64,000 nt of DNA from Rotaria socialis (taxonomy: Eukaryota; Rotifera; Eurotatoria; Philodinida; Philodinidae): assembly GCA_905331475.1 (NCBI GenBank), contig CAJNYU010000169.1, forward strand, positions 62,001 through 126,000, read 5' to 3'. Shown piece by piece: positions 20,671 through 31,714 of this stretch. The notes below the pieces were generated by a model. That model worked only from the letters and a program-made list of their open reading frames with translations. It was not told the origin of the DNA and searched no databases. Position numbers and translations under genes: made by a program. Numbering within the stretch: the first letter of the stretch is position 1; every line of letters starts with the position of its first letter.

Positions 20671-22500
20671 TCATTTACGAGAAAAAGGGCTGTTTTTTCT
20701 CTTGTTTCCCAATGGTTTAGGAGCAAAAGTTTGCCAGTAGGAATCGTCAAATGCAGTTTTATCCATCCAAACCGTCATTTTAGAAGCCTTTATAGAAAAA
20801 AGAAATTGAGTTTGTTTCTGTAAATCGTATGATCGCCTTGTCGTTGAGTCTTCGTCAAAACGATTGATATAATAGTCTTTCGTTTCGAAAGTCAGACTAC
20901 GAAGATATTTTAAATATTTCTTGATTAATGGAACATTATATAAGCTTTTTGTATTAATATTTAGATGTTCCAGATATGGAAAGCATTTACCAATAAGAAT
21001 AATATCTTGTTCGTTGAAAGTATGCTCACAATGAGATATGTCAAGGTGCTTTACACGCATGTTTGTTGCTTTAAAAGCACCTATATTAACTACGAGCAGA
21101 TCGAAGCTTATATAAAGAAAATTAATATTCGTGACAAATGAAACTAATTTAGTTAATGTTTCGGCTTTTTTCTCTGGAGCCGTAATAATGAGTTCCTTGA
21201 TACCACCACAATTTACATACTTAGTTAACCATGGCATCAGTGATTGTTCTATATTATCCATTAGCAGACTCTTCACATTGCCAAAGTAGTAATTATGCAA
21301 TATAGTATTATTGCTGTCTACTAGTTGCCAACTGATATTTGTATTGACTTTCACAAGTTCATTCTTAGAAGTACGATCAGGTGCTGTCCAACAGCAAGTA
21401 ACTGGTTGATCGAATTCAGTTTTATTTAAGAGCGCTATGCTATCAATGTTAGAGATAGGGCGAAGTCGATTGTTATGCTCAGTTATCATTATATTGAAAT
21501 TTTTCTTCGCTATCCAATATGAAGTTTGAAAGGAAGCGAGCACATTTTCGATTCCAGTTTTTTCTATACCAGATACGGTGGCTCGAATGTGAAAATGAGT
21601 GAGTAATGGTAATGATGTTTCGAAGCATATCTTCCATGCGTCAGCATCTATTAATACACCGTGTGCTCTAATTTCAAGACGATTTAAAATAGGCATACGA
21701 TTAAAATACGGTGTTAACATCTGAATCGTGACGGAACTGTCTTTTGGAAATGACAAAATCAAAGTATGTAGTGCAGATGCTGTGGTATTGTTCATTTTAA
21801 GATTTATTTTTGTATCATGATAGCGGTTGTATCCTTGATCGATATTTTCAACATGAAGATATTTAAGACGAGGAGCAAGTTTGAAAATAGCAAAGAGATC
21901 ATCAAGCGCAAAATTCATACCAGAAATCGTCAAATATTGAATATTAGACTGGTGTCGCGCCAAATTGCTCCATTCGAATCTATATAAATCGCTCCTAAGA
22001 GTGAATCGTTTAAGTGATTCTAACGTAAACATACGTCGAATAGTATATTCGATATTAGACCCGTTGTTCATATTGACTGCTGTGATTGACAATGTTTCGA
22101 TATTGCTGCTTAATAATGAATTGAGAGCCCAAGATATAAGATGAGCACTGACAATTCCGCAATCAAAATCAAAATAAAGTGTTCGTAGTTGGCGAAATAA
22201 GGTGAGGCTTGGAAAAAATGACAGAAACGCTTGGACTTGACCAGGTGTTTCTCGTTCTGATATAGCTAACTGTTCGATTTTGTCTATATAGGCTGGTAAA
22301 AGTCCCATGCAGATACGAAAGTCATCTTTGTGACATTGAATAAAATTAAAACGAAGTCGTTGTGACCGACTGATAATTGCATCGAAACGTTGATTCAGTT
22401 GATAGCTGAAGGCTCTCAGTAGATCCACTCCATTAATATATTTCTCAATAATATCACACAGTATTTCGTTTGGAAGCGATTCGAGTTTTGACAGAGACAT
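20671..22500 (-). CDS. F-box/leucine-rich-repeat protein, single exon
   Basis: A 609-residue uninterrupted frame from ATG at 22500. Residues ~6-48 form an F-box (LESLPNEILCDIIEKYINGVDLLRAFS split over two helices, followed by LNQRFDAIIS). The rest is about 550 residues of irregular leucine-rich repeats (for example LRTLYFDFD, LKYLHVENIDQ, VKHLDISHCEHTFNEQDI). The tail is basic (KPLGNKRKNSPFSRK). F-box proteins bind SKP1 in SCF ubiquitin ligases through the F-box and use the repeats to hold substrate. The particular substrate is unknown. This divergent F-box/LRR class is highly expanded in bdelloids, and the C-terminal half of the UAS fusion at 5237-7121 is a relative. Confidence 0.82.
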   Translation of the reverse strand: MSLSKLESLPNEILCDIIEKYINGVDLLRAFSYQLNQRFDAIISRSQRLRFNFIQCHKDDFRICMGLLPAYIDKIEQLAISERETPGQVQAFLSFFPSLTLFRQLRTLYFDFDCGIVSAHLISWALNSLLSSNIETLSITAVNMNNGSNIEYTIRRMFTLESLKRFTLRSDLYRFEWSNLARHQSNIQYLTISGMNFALDDLFAIFKLAPRLKYLHVENIDQGYNRYHDTKINLKMNNTTASALHTLILSFPKDSSVTIQMLTPYFNRMPILNRLEIRAHGVLIDADAWKICFETSLPLLTHFHIRATVSGIEKTGIENVLASFQTSYWIAKKNFNIMITEHNNRLRPISNIDSIALLNKTEFDQPVTCCWTAPDRTSKNELVKVNTNISWQLVDSNNTILHNYYFGNVKSLLMDNIEQSLMPWLTKYVNCGGIKELIITAPEKKAETLTKLVSFVTNINFLYISFDLLVVNIGAFKATNMRVKHLDISHCEHTFNEQDIILIGKCFPYLEHLNINTKSLYNVPLIKKYLKYLRSLTFETKDYYINRFDEDSTTRRSYDLQKQTQFLFSIKASKMTVWMDKTAFDDSYWQTFAPKPLGNKRKNSPFSRK

Positions 22501-23153
22501 CTATGAAAATGAAAAATAACACGAGTAATCTACAAGTTACGATAAAATATCTTTTTAGTAATGTGTTGTTTTACCGTTTTTGTTTTTCTCCAGCCGATAA
22601 AAATAAAAATGTTGGTTCGCATTGATGTGAAGAGCTTTGTTGTATTAGTCATACTATTTTGTATTTGCATAGGTTTGTTGTCGGCAGAAGAGATGGGCGT
22701 GGGTGTGTCATAGCTACCCCAATACCAGGTATTTTAATATTGCTGAAATAATCTCATCAAACATCACAAATAAATTTGGTCAATAGATTTAAAAAAATAT
22801 CAATAAAAATGCATTTGGATGCGATGTTGAACACTGACTTTACTTACATCAATTAACATTTGACCGCATAAATCAACTTCCACTGCTTTATTTTTTTCTC
22901 AATTATTTCAAAAATAAATTCATAGATTCACTCATTTGTAGCAATTCAATTCGTCATTGTTGTTTGTCATTTTCTCTATCTTCAAAAACTTGAAGATTTG
23001 ATGCTATCACTAGTTTTGTTTTGGTAAAGATGCATTTATTTAGCGAAATTTAAAAAAAAAGGAATCAGGCCAAAAACGAAAGATAATACTAAGATAAAAT
23101 TCAGCCAATGCCAAAATCAAGCTGTGGCGACTAGCATTCCTTGCTTATTATTA
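22501..23153. other. intergenic, telomere-like tract only
   Basis: Holds the upstream region of the F-box gene and the 3' end of the countin-like gene. GATGGGCGTGGGTGTGTCA at 22691-22709 is another telomere-like tract. No gene is seen. Confidence 0.45.
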
Positions 23154-24051
23154 TTATTTATCAATTCGAAATGAGCCATTAACCATATCATACAGCTGAC
23201 TATTAGGATGGTGTGAGCCACACTCTCCATTACAAATCATAACAGTAACATTATATAGGCCCGGATACCATTGTTCACATTGTGCTATTTTGAAGAATAT
23301 ATACTACGTTTGTAAATTGAAACAATAAATAACTTCTTACCGGTACCAGGATCACATGTTGGATCTGGACTAGTATCAATACTAATACGTTCAGCATATC
23401 TACCTGGTTTTAATGATTCAATCAAGAATGTAGTCGAAATTTCTATGTCATCAACGGTTTGAATATTGATAACCAATTGACCGGTACCAGTTCCATTAAC
23501 AGATCCATAAGCAAAATCAAGAATAAATGTGCTATAAGCTTGAGCATGTGATGGTAAAATGGCAAATGATTTAAACTTAGCATCACCATTATCATTTACT
23601 AAAGCAAGAGAAAAAAAGCATCGTGTTTTTTTTCAAATTTAATAAAAATAATATATTCTCTTTTACTTGGACAAACTTTTAATGATTCACAAAAATAAAT
23701 TGGATCCAGATCAACTTCTTTAGCTATTTTAATAAATTCGTTAATTCCCACTGCATCACAACCAACTGCACAAATAGCATATAGAACAGGTGATCCAGAC
23801 TTTTCAGTAACATAATTACATATATCATCACATGTATTGATAATACTCAATTCAAAAATGCCATCGAGAACCAAATAGATTAAAGTATCAAATGTGTCAA
23901 CACAATCTCGACAAAAATCGTTAGCATTATTTTCTTCTTTCAATGATAATGAAAAATGTCTAATATGACTTGATTGAGCATTAATTTTATGTGTATGAGC
24001 TGCTGCACCCCCAAAAATGGCTAAAATAACCAAAGCGATACCCTTGTACAT
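23154..24051 (-). CDS. secreted saposin-B / countin-like protein
   Basis: Three exons (24051-23667, 23598-23341, 23284-23154) give exactly 258 codons. The ATG at 24051 opens a clear signal peptide (MYKGIALVILAIFGGAAAH), so the longer frame starting near 24192 was not used. Residues ~45-128 carry the six-cysteine spacing of a saposin-B fold: CRDCVDTF, then NTCDDICNYV, AICAVGCDAVG and YFCESLKVCP. A beta-rich C-terminal half follows, with two further Cys pairs (PDPTCDPGTG; AQCEQW, MICNGECG). This order of SapB plus C-terminal module resembles the countin proteins described from Dictyostelium. Secretion and possible lipid or membrane interaction are inferred. Extracellular function in an animal is unknown. 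Confidence 0.78.
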
Positions 24052-25092
24052 CTTATTTTTCTTCTTCTTCCAATGACAATATGAAGGAAAATGTAAATGG
24101 TGCATTGGTAATAAATACGATCTTTGTGGGAAGAAAAAAAATCTGTTCCAAATATTATCGATTACCAGACAAAAATACATTTTATTTTTCAAAATAATCC
24201 ACCAAACACTGCCAAAAGAAAAATCGGCGCCTTGATTATTTTTTGTTGTTTCATGAGACTGGAATCAGGCGGTGAAAATGCAACTACTGAAAGTTAAGGG
24301 CATTGATTATTTTGGAGTCAATAGAAAGTTCTCTCCAGAGCAGCAAAATCCAAAAAATCAATTTCACGCTCATCAAACAAATGGCAATGCATCCAGCACA
24401 CCAGAACCAACACCATCGTGATTAATCATCTCGTCTCCACCTAAAATGAGCATTTGAATCTTGAGGGTGTGGGTGCACTTCTTTCACGTAACAATAAACT
24501 AGCACCCACACCATCATACATCGTCACTCAGTGTTTTCAATGAGATGGTTCATCATTTACAAGATGTCACAGAAAAACTTCAATTGGAGCTGTGAACAGA
24601 TACCCAATCATCTGACTCGAATATGATAGCTCCGATTGTTTTCTGAACTCTAAGATTAACATGTGCAAACGATAATAAACTCACTTTAGCTTCTCGTTTA
24701 TGTACTTTTTACAAGATTCTAAAATTATTCTTTGTCTTTTCTACGTCGGATCTGTCGCATCTTTAAATTTCATTCTAGCTTTTATAGTGATACTATAGAT
24801 TTTCGTTTATTCACGAAGTAAAATTGGCAATTCACCTGAATATGTCATATGTGTCAAACGTGAAACTTGAATTCAGTTGAAATTACACCACTGGAATATG
24901 TGAGGGGCTACAGGAGCTTATTTTTTTTAAAGTTGACGATTTTTTTCCATTTATCATATTGTGGAACATTAATCTTCTATAAAAGATTCATCCATATACA
25001 TCTCAATGTCAATTATCCTTGGATCGATTTTATCAAGTGGATATATTCTATATGTGATAGGACTAATTAATATCATAATCATTGTTTTTTGG
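24052..25092. other. intergenic, telomere-like tracts
   Basis: TTGAGGGTGTGGGTGCACTT at ~24460-24480 is followed by CACCCACACCATC at ~24505-24517, again G-rich then C-rich. No coding region is supported; the 24867-25070 frame has no motif. Confidence 0.45.
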
Positions 25093-25742
25093 AGGGATGT
25101 CATAATATCCACAACTTGGGTATCGAGATGAATACCCAGATAGGATACCCAGTTGGATGGATATCTACGTATCCTCAGTGCTGAGGAATTTGAGTGCATT
25201 TGGTGTAACGAGATGGGTATCCACGAATATTTCCCTACTACCAGATCCTACTTCAAACAAATTAATATAAGCCACAATTCACATAACATACATGTGACAA
25301 TCCACAACAACACCAACACCAACTACGCAGCATGCTACAGTTTCAACCTGACTCCCTTGAGTCATTGTGATGAAAGTGTTAATAAATTGTTATCAGGTGA
25401 AAATGAAGTTCTTCAACGAACATTTACCTGCAATTGCACGCTCTCAGCAATATTCATTAAACAAATCTGTACATATCGATAAACATTGGCATAAAGCGGA
25501 CTACATGAATACAATGAATTTTAACATAGCATCACGTTTCCTTATTTATAATTATAAAGTCATGTATTCCTACAACAGGGTATCAATTTCCGATACCCAT
25601 CTCGTTACACCAAATGCACTCAAATTCCTCAGCTATGAGGAACATGGGTATTTATTTTACTATCCATTTTAGATATCCACTTGAATGGATATCGTGACCG
25701 GTATGTCGACGATACCCAGTGTTAGGATATTATGACATCTCT
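25093..25742. mobile_element. MITE with long terminal inverted repeats, ~650 bp
   Basis: The left end (about 25093-25235) begins AGGGATGTCATAATATCC and includes CTGAGGAATTTGAGTGCATT and GTGTAACGAGATGGGTATC. All of these recur in inverted order at about 25575-25742, ending GGATATTATGACATCTCT. GGGTATC/GATACCC motifs are scattered through both arms. The ~340-bp middle has no transposase-like frame. I cannot fix a target duplication. Non-autonomous DNA element of unknown superfamily. Confidence 0.75.
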
Positions 25743-27479
25743 GATTGAAAATCGTGCCACACACTACTAAATGACTATTACCCAGATCTATATGGGATAT
25801 ATTATTGTTTGGAAGCTTATGATAAAAATTTCTTAACATCAAATGATTCCTCGCTGAGCTAATTCTTTTCCCGCGAAATCATATAGGGTGTAATCAAGTC
25901 CTATCAAAGAACTTATTCGCAGCTTCATGAAATTTATAGTTCCTCGACAGATCAATGCTTCTTCCAGCGAATCTATTTAAGAACTTCAACTTCGATGCAT
26001 AATTCTCGTGGCGGAAAGGAGGATAATATGCAGTAGAATCCCTCCTAAAAGCTAAATAGAGAGACACGAATTTTTTATTTTTAATGGTAACGCATCCAAT
26101 AACTAGATTTTTAACCAGTTCAAATACAAAATAAGCTGACTGCTCATTTATAATCAGTACTGTGCCGATATTGATGGCACGCTTCGATGATTCTCCTTCC
26201 TTCTCTTTCTGTTCTCTTTCCATTGTTCTAATGTATCTCTCTGCTATATATACGTGTGTTATGTATGAAGTTCTTACACTCTGGAGATGTCAGATGACAC
26301 AATACACCATCATGCCGACGGGCATAGGCGACACTCTAGTTTTGTCGTTACACTCTGGATAACCTGAAGTAGTCTAATAAACATCTTTGCCGAGAGTGGC
26401 ACAAGCTACTCTAATCAAGTTGTTCGTTACAAATACTTACTAATAATGTAACTCAAGACAAGCCTTCATAGAAGCAAAAATGAATTTTTATTGCTCATCC
26501 CAAATTACCGATCATTAAATTTTGAAGGAACAAAAATAGTGGATGAACGAATTTATCGTTTATAATAATAACTTACCAACAATGAAATTCTCCCAAGAAT
26601 CTAAATAAAACAAAAATGAATTTATTAATGCTATGGTAACTAACCTTTAATACGAAAAAGTATAGTTGAAGTGTGATATGATATACGTGCAGATTCTATA
26701 GCCAAACTGTAAAACTTGAATCAACACTAAATAAAGAAATGAATGAGATGCGAAGAAAAAATGCAATAAGATACGCACATAAAATAGTGGTTGTTATAAA
26801 TTCAGCAATTATTTTGGGGCAATAATTGAAATACTGTAACTACTGAGTCGATGATCTAATCTAAATTCATTAGTTCAATGTAAAACAAAACAATAATCTT
26901 AACAAAAAATATAGTATTGTGGTAATCATACTCCGATAAATGACTACCAATAAATATCTTGAACATTTTTATCAAAACTTCTGGTATTTGATAAGAAAAA
27001 ACAGTTAGCGATGAATGCAGTAAAAAGTTTTCCAGGACGAGTTCAGATGCCTGCCGATGAAATTTGGTGAAAACCGATTGAATGAAATTGTGAAAGCACC
27101 ACTTGATTGTACCATTAGTCATGCAGTTGTTCTGTTATATGCCATGTCGAGAGAGATCGTTTTGTTTTTTTACGATATGCCATGAATACGTTCTCTTGAC
27201 GAGGTATTTTAGCAAACCTTTTTAAGTGCAAAACTCGCAAGGGTTTATGACAAAATCTATTGTAAATCACAAACTCGAAATAGTTCCCAATTAAACCTTT
27301 TTAAATTTGGAAACTCTTAAAAGTGTATTACAAAGCCTTGTATTTTGCTGAACCTTGTACAGATTTCGTATAACTCCACGGACACCTAAAAAGTATAGTA
27401 CAGCTCCACGAAACCTCGAACTTTCCGTTTGGCACCTTTTTCTAGTGTAGATCAATGACTTGACTCGGGCCCAGGACTA
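25743..27479. other. gene-poor stretch
   Basis: Between two MITEs. Minus-strand ORFs 25894-26223 and 26856-27122 look weakly protein-like but show no family motif or splice partners. About 27200-27440 contains loosely repeated AAACCTTTTTAA/AACTC units. Confidence 0.35.
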
Positions 27480-28148
27480 CCCTAGTGAAACATCTTGTAA
27501 GTAAGATCTTGGGTACAGATAAGTGAACAGATCTTGAAAATTTAGGTACAAGATAATCGTATTATCTTGTACTAAGATCTTATTACAGATCTTAAGTAAG
27601 AATTCATAAAATCTTGAATGATGCATTCTGAAAGCATGTTTGATATTTTTTCAATTTATTTTAATATTAATTATTCCTGTCCCGAATAACTCAAGCAAGC
27701 CAGATGTTGTGATCTGACCGACTTTAAGTTGGTCCGATATTCGTCAGACCAATTTAGGGTAGTCCTCTCTCGATCATTGATCGAGATCAGCATTCTCTCA
27801 AATAATCAATAATCGAGAAATAGTTTAGAAAAAAAACTTACTTTGAAAAATTATGCTTTGCATGTTCAATCATGTTGCTTATATTCAGTTCTGTATGCAT
27901 AAAAAACGGTGAATGACTAGATAGCCTATCTAAACAAACTAATGATGTCGCTTTCTGTTCTACTCAAGATCTTGTGAGAAGATAATAGTAAACCATATCT
28001 TTTCCATGATTTTGCAAAGATTTCAGGTACAGATTTATCTGATACAACCAAGATATGTGCATATAAATTATCTTTTTAAGATCTTGATAAGATCTTACTT
28101 ACCGATCCCAAGATTCCCAGATCTTGCTTACAAGATGTTTCACTAGGG
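27480..28148. mobile_element. MITE flanked by TA, 669 bp (mariner-like)
   Basis: Both ends share CCCTAGTGAAACATCTTGTA in inverted orientation. Immediately outside are TA dinucleotides (27478-27479 and 28149-28150), which fits the TA target of Tc1/mariner-type elements. Subterminal AAGATCTT-type motifs recur many times on both sides. No transposase is encoded. A stretch near 27755-27770 (TTTAGGGTAGTCC) resembles the end again, possibly an older nested copy. Confidence 0.75.
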
Positions 28149-28150
28149 TA

Positions 28151-28733
28151 GAAATCGAAACAGCTGATACATCACAGGTGTGGGTTTAGCTATGCCATTG
28201 ACTGTCGATGCCTATTGGAATTGCCACCTCGCTTCAACACTCCCATTCGCCCACAAAACCCACCCACACCCTTAAATACAGATAATCTCTCGTTTATTTT
28301 CCTGCATAAATTCTCATTATTTTTAGGATACCAATTGTACTTTTGTCTCACGCATAATTGTGGTGGCTATGACAGTGGCAGTGACAGTTGTTCTTTCATT
28401 GACCAGTATCTACACACCTAATTGAGCAACACAGATCTTTAATAATAATATTAAAAAGAGTTGTTTTCTTTGAGTAATTTTATTTCAAATAATCAAGAAC
28501 ATTTAAAGAAAGTTTTTTCTTAACAGAGTCTCTCGCATAATTTTAACTAAAGACAATCGATGATTGAAGAATAAGAAGAATTTACAGATGCAAGCTATTA
28601 ATATAATTTTTTTTATAAGTTTTACATATGACTGTTACACAATATTGTTTGCAATGCTAGTATTTTGCAATAAGATCGACAGCTATAGAACTCAGATGTT
28701 TTAAAATATGCCTTCAATGTCTTTTTGTTCTAG
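28151..28733. other. telomere-like tracts and possible exon remnant
   Basis: CACAGGTGTGGGTTTA (~28167) and CCCACAAAACCCACCCACACCC (~28250-28272) are telomere-like, in opposite orientation. At ~28352-28420 a frame reads IIVVAMTVAVTVVLSLTSIY, a possible signal-anchor helix that could once have belonged to the FG-GAP exon downstream. This link is a guess. Confidence 0.3.
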
Positions 28734-28903
28734 CGACTACAGATCAAACATTATTTGCACAAATGATTTCTCAAGCTACTGTTGCAGAACCAATGACTAT
28801 TATGGTTGATGATTTCAATACTAATAACTTCTTAGATGTTGTTGTTGTTAATGGTGAGAGTAGTACTACAAATCTGACAATGCGCTCTCGTCTGGTCGTT
28901 TGA
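28734..28903 (+). pseudogene. orphan FG-GAP/VCBS-repeat exon
   Basis: After a good acceptor (TTTTTGTTCTAG) the frame reads TTDQTLFAQ..., then EPMTIMVDDFNTNNFLDVVV followed by VNGES, the calcium-binding-loop pattern of FG-GAP/VCBS repeats. The homology stops after ~45 residues, and a TGA follows at 28901. No further repeats are found downstream, whereas such proteins usually carry many. It looks like a truncated fragment of a bdelloid FG-GAP gene. Confidence 0.5.
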
Positions 28904-31529
28904 AACGAAGTTATGCATCGTCGGTCTGATTTTTTACACACACCCCGGCCAGAATAGACGTGAGAACACGCTCCATACTATTAGGACGTAGTCAGATCAC
29001 TTACACCAAGCAGTGCTTAAACCCGACCTGTGGAAACAGTGTATTTCTTAGCATGTTTTCGAAGATTGTTTACGTTATCTCACACTGAAAAAACAACTAA
29101 TTTTAAATTGAAAAGATCAATCAGAAACTGGAAACTGTTAGTTTGATTGTACAATGTGCATGGAAAGTTGAATTCCGGGGTTGCGCTTTCAACTAGCACA
29201 TTATTTCCTCGCAATCACAGTTCAACAGTTGACAATACTACGAATACTCGCAAAATCCACAATATCATTCGAACTGACACGCAGTTGATTTTATTGATGA
29301 ATAAAATATTTTTTGTTCTTTTTTTAATATTCTACATAGCCCGACGAAACAAAGGTTATCTTTTGGATCCGTTTTCACATCTCTATATGTCTACGAACGT
29401 AAGAAGTGCATTTATTAATTCACGTTTGCTTCGTCAGTATGGAAGTGACATGTTGCACTTTTCACTTAGATTACATTAGTAAAGGAAGTGGATAAGATTG
29501 AAATACACGCAAAAAGAGCGCACCAATAATAAGCGAAATGCTATATAAGGGAGTAGAGTTAACAGTCGACCTAAAATTCCAAGCAACAAACAGATAATAC
29601 ACAGGTATTGTACGTTTAATATTTTATTAGCTCCTTTGTTCTGCATGAAATTCACTGGGCTAGGTCATTGTTGCTCAGTCGGAACCGAAGTCTAACGACT
29701 GTTTCGATTCCAACGCGTGCCGATTGGATCCTGTCGAAAACTGGCTAGAATCCGATTACAGTCACAACTTTTTCCAATAACTGTCTATAAAACGACAGGA
29801 TTTCTATTGGATTTTTCAGCCTTAAAAGCAAATTTTAATCGATTAAAAATCTGTTTTAGTCCGATTTTTTTGTCAACAAAAACTTCCATGGGTGCTGTAC
29901 TCTTTTCTTAGTTATTAACACTTGAGCGATATCGGAAATTACTCTTATTCTTGTGCTCAATCTTATGCAAATCCATCGAAGAAACAACAAACATTGATAT
30001 GTTTCGCCAGTGACACATGTTGCAGGGATCTATTTTTTTATGAAACATGATTGCTAATAAATGTTAAACTATAGAGTGACACAAAAATGAACTACTTCCC
30101 GGTCCATCTCACAGAACCATGACAGACATTGCGGCAAGATGCTACTTTAATTCGGTCATGGATCATGATCAATATAGTCTTTGCATACGATAAAAACATT
30201 TCCATCGCGTTTCTCAGTTGAATCCTGTGAGGATTGCGTTGAACGCTTACTGACGAGAATTTTTCGTGACTGTTATCATGACCAAAACACCATACTCGCG
30301 CTAGACTCTGGAATAGTATCCGTCCAACTCAGCTCTTAGTGGAGTGCTCCTGTTTAGCCTTGATCATATAGGGAGAAATAAATAAACGCAGCTTGATTTC
30401 GAGCAACGGCTCGACGAAGAAAACCAAGAGTCAAACTTGGTCGATCGACAGTTTCGGGTAGAATGGAAAAGCCTAATTACGTTATAGTTTAACTTATTTC
30501 AATCAAAGACGATTTGAAAACGTCGAAAAGTTCAGAAGAGATAATATGGGTTACCTTTTATTGAAATTTTTATCACATCGCATTCACTCCCCATAGGAAC
30601 TATAAGAATAAGAAGACATGTCTCATTATATTTACTATTTCTAAGTAGTGATTCAGCAGGTCTAGTCAACCATTTGCTTCATAAATAATTCTCTCTAACA
30701 CAAACCCTGGCGCTATACGAAAGTACATTTGTCGAGTTTCATCCTATTCGCCAATAAGTATAGCTTGCATTTTTTTACATATGAATAACATGAGAAGGTT
30801 ACACGATAACACTACTGTACGAATTTTGTCAAAAAATAGAATGAAAAGATGCATTGCATATACGTATATAACAGCGAGAAAATGACGCATATAACAGACC
30901 TTTTACATAAGTGAACGAAGCGAAAAACGTACGCGATTCTTTTTTCTAATTATAGTAGGATTGCATTACGATTGGAACTGCGCTACAAATTTAACGCAAT
31001 GCAATACAGTGTATTGATTTCATTAATTGGGTGATGATATTTTCATATGTGGTAAGATTATTTCAGTGATTTCTGAAATCTTTGAAAATCCACTAAGCGG
31101 CGTCTGCTTTTTCTATTTCCCCTTTTATCAAGTCAAAATATTTCTAGACACATAAGTTGCACTTCGAATCTACTATTGTGAATGTCTGCGAATTGTTCTC
31201 TAGTTTAATATGTAGCGATTAAGTTCTGTATGCCACTTGTTAAGAGCTTATGCAAAATTGAATAAATGGTACGATTCTCATTATAGATAATTGCGATTTG
31301 AAGATTGTGGTGCGATTCTCTTTCTTGATCGATGACGAATATTTAAAAGCAATTATTCAAGCGTCAACTTGACGTTACCGAAAGTCTCGAGTCAAACATT
31401 ACCTTTTATTGTGAATTTCATTGCAAGGACTTAACTAATGAAATGTTATATCGGGCATGTTCTCTTTTACGTCAACATCATCCCTACTTTCGCCTGCACG
31501 TCGAGGAAATTGACGGCAAGCTACCCATG
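28904..31529. other. gene desert
   Basis: About 2.6 kb without a supported gene. Short ORFs (29147-29479, 29717-29911) have no motif. Around 29715-29815 GGATCCTGTCG and CGACAGGATTT form a loose inverted pair, possibly an eroded element. Confidence 0.4.
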
Positions 31530-31690
31530 TAAACACGAAACGCAGAATCGATACGTTGAAACGCGGAAAACGGTTTTATAATGCGTTCCAATGAGTTTTC
31601 AGTCTGAAACGCATTGAGACGCACTTAGAAAATTTTTGAAACGCATCTGAACGCAGTGTTTTAACACAACGCATTTAAACGTAATTTGAA
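31530..31690. repeat. degenerate AAACGCA-rich repeat beside an assembly N
   Basis: Units such as GAAACGCA, AAACGCATT, GAACGCAG and CAACGCATTTAAACG recur about nine times with variable spacing. The tract ends about 15 bases from the single N at 31706 and sits where the missing 3' part of the ankyrin-PobA gene should be. Confidence 0.5.
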
Positions 31691-31705
31691 ATCAATATTA
31701 ACCGC

Positions 31706-31706
31706 N
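31706..31706. other. ambiguous base (N)
   Basis: A single undetermined base at the point where the ankyrin-PobA gene loses homology. A local mis-assembly or collapsed repeat is possible. Confidence 0.9.
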
Positions 31707-31714
31707 TAATTAAT

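Noticed and set aside
25894..26223. 109-aa minus-strand ORF with a Lys/Glu-rich start
   Set aside because: Mildly protein-like but no family, no introns and no neighbours in the same frame; insufficient support.
29640..29725. Another A-box/B-box-like pair (TTGCTCAGTCGG, TTTCGATTCC)
   Set aside because: The spacing is too short for an anticodon arm and no cloverleaf can be drawn.
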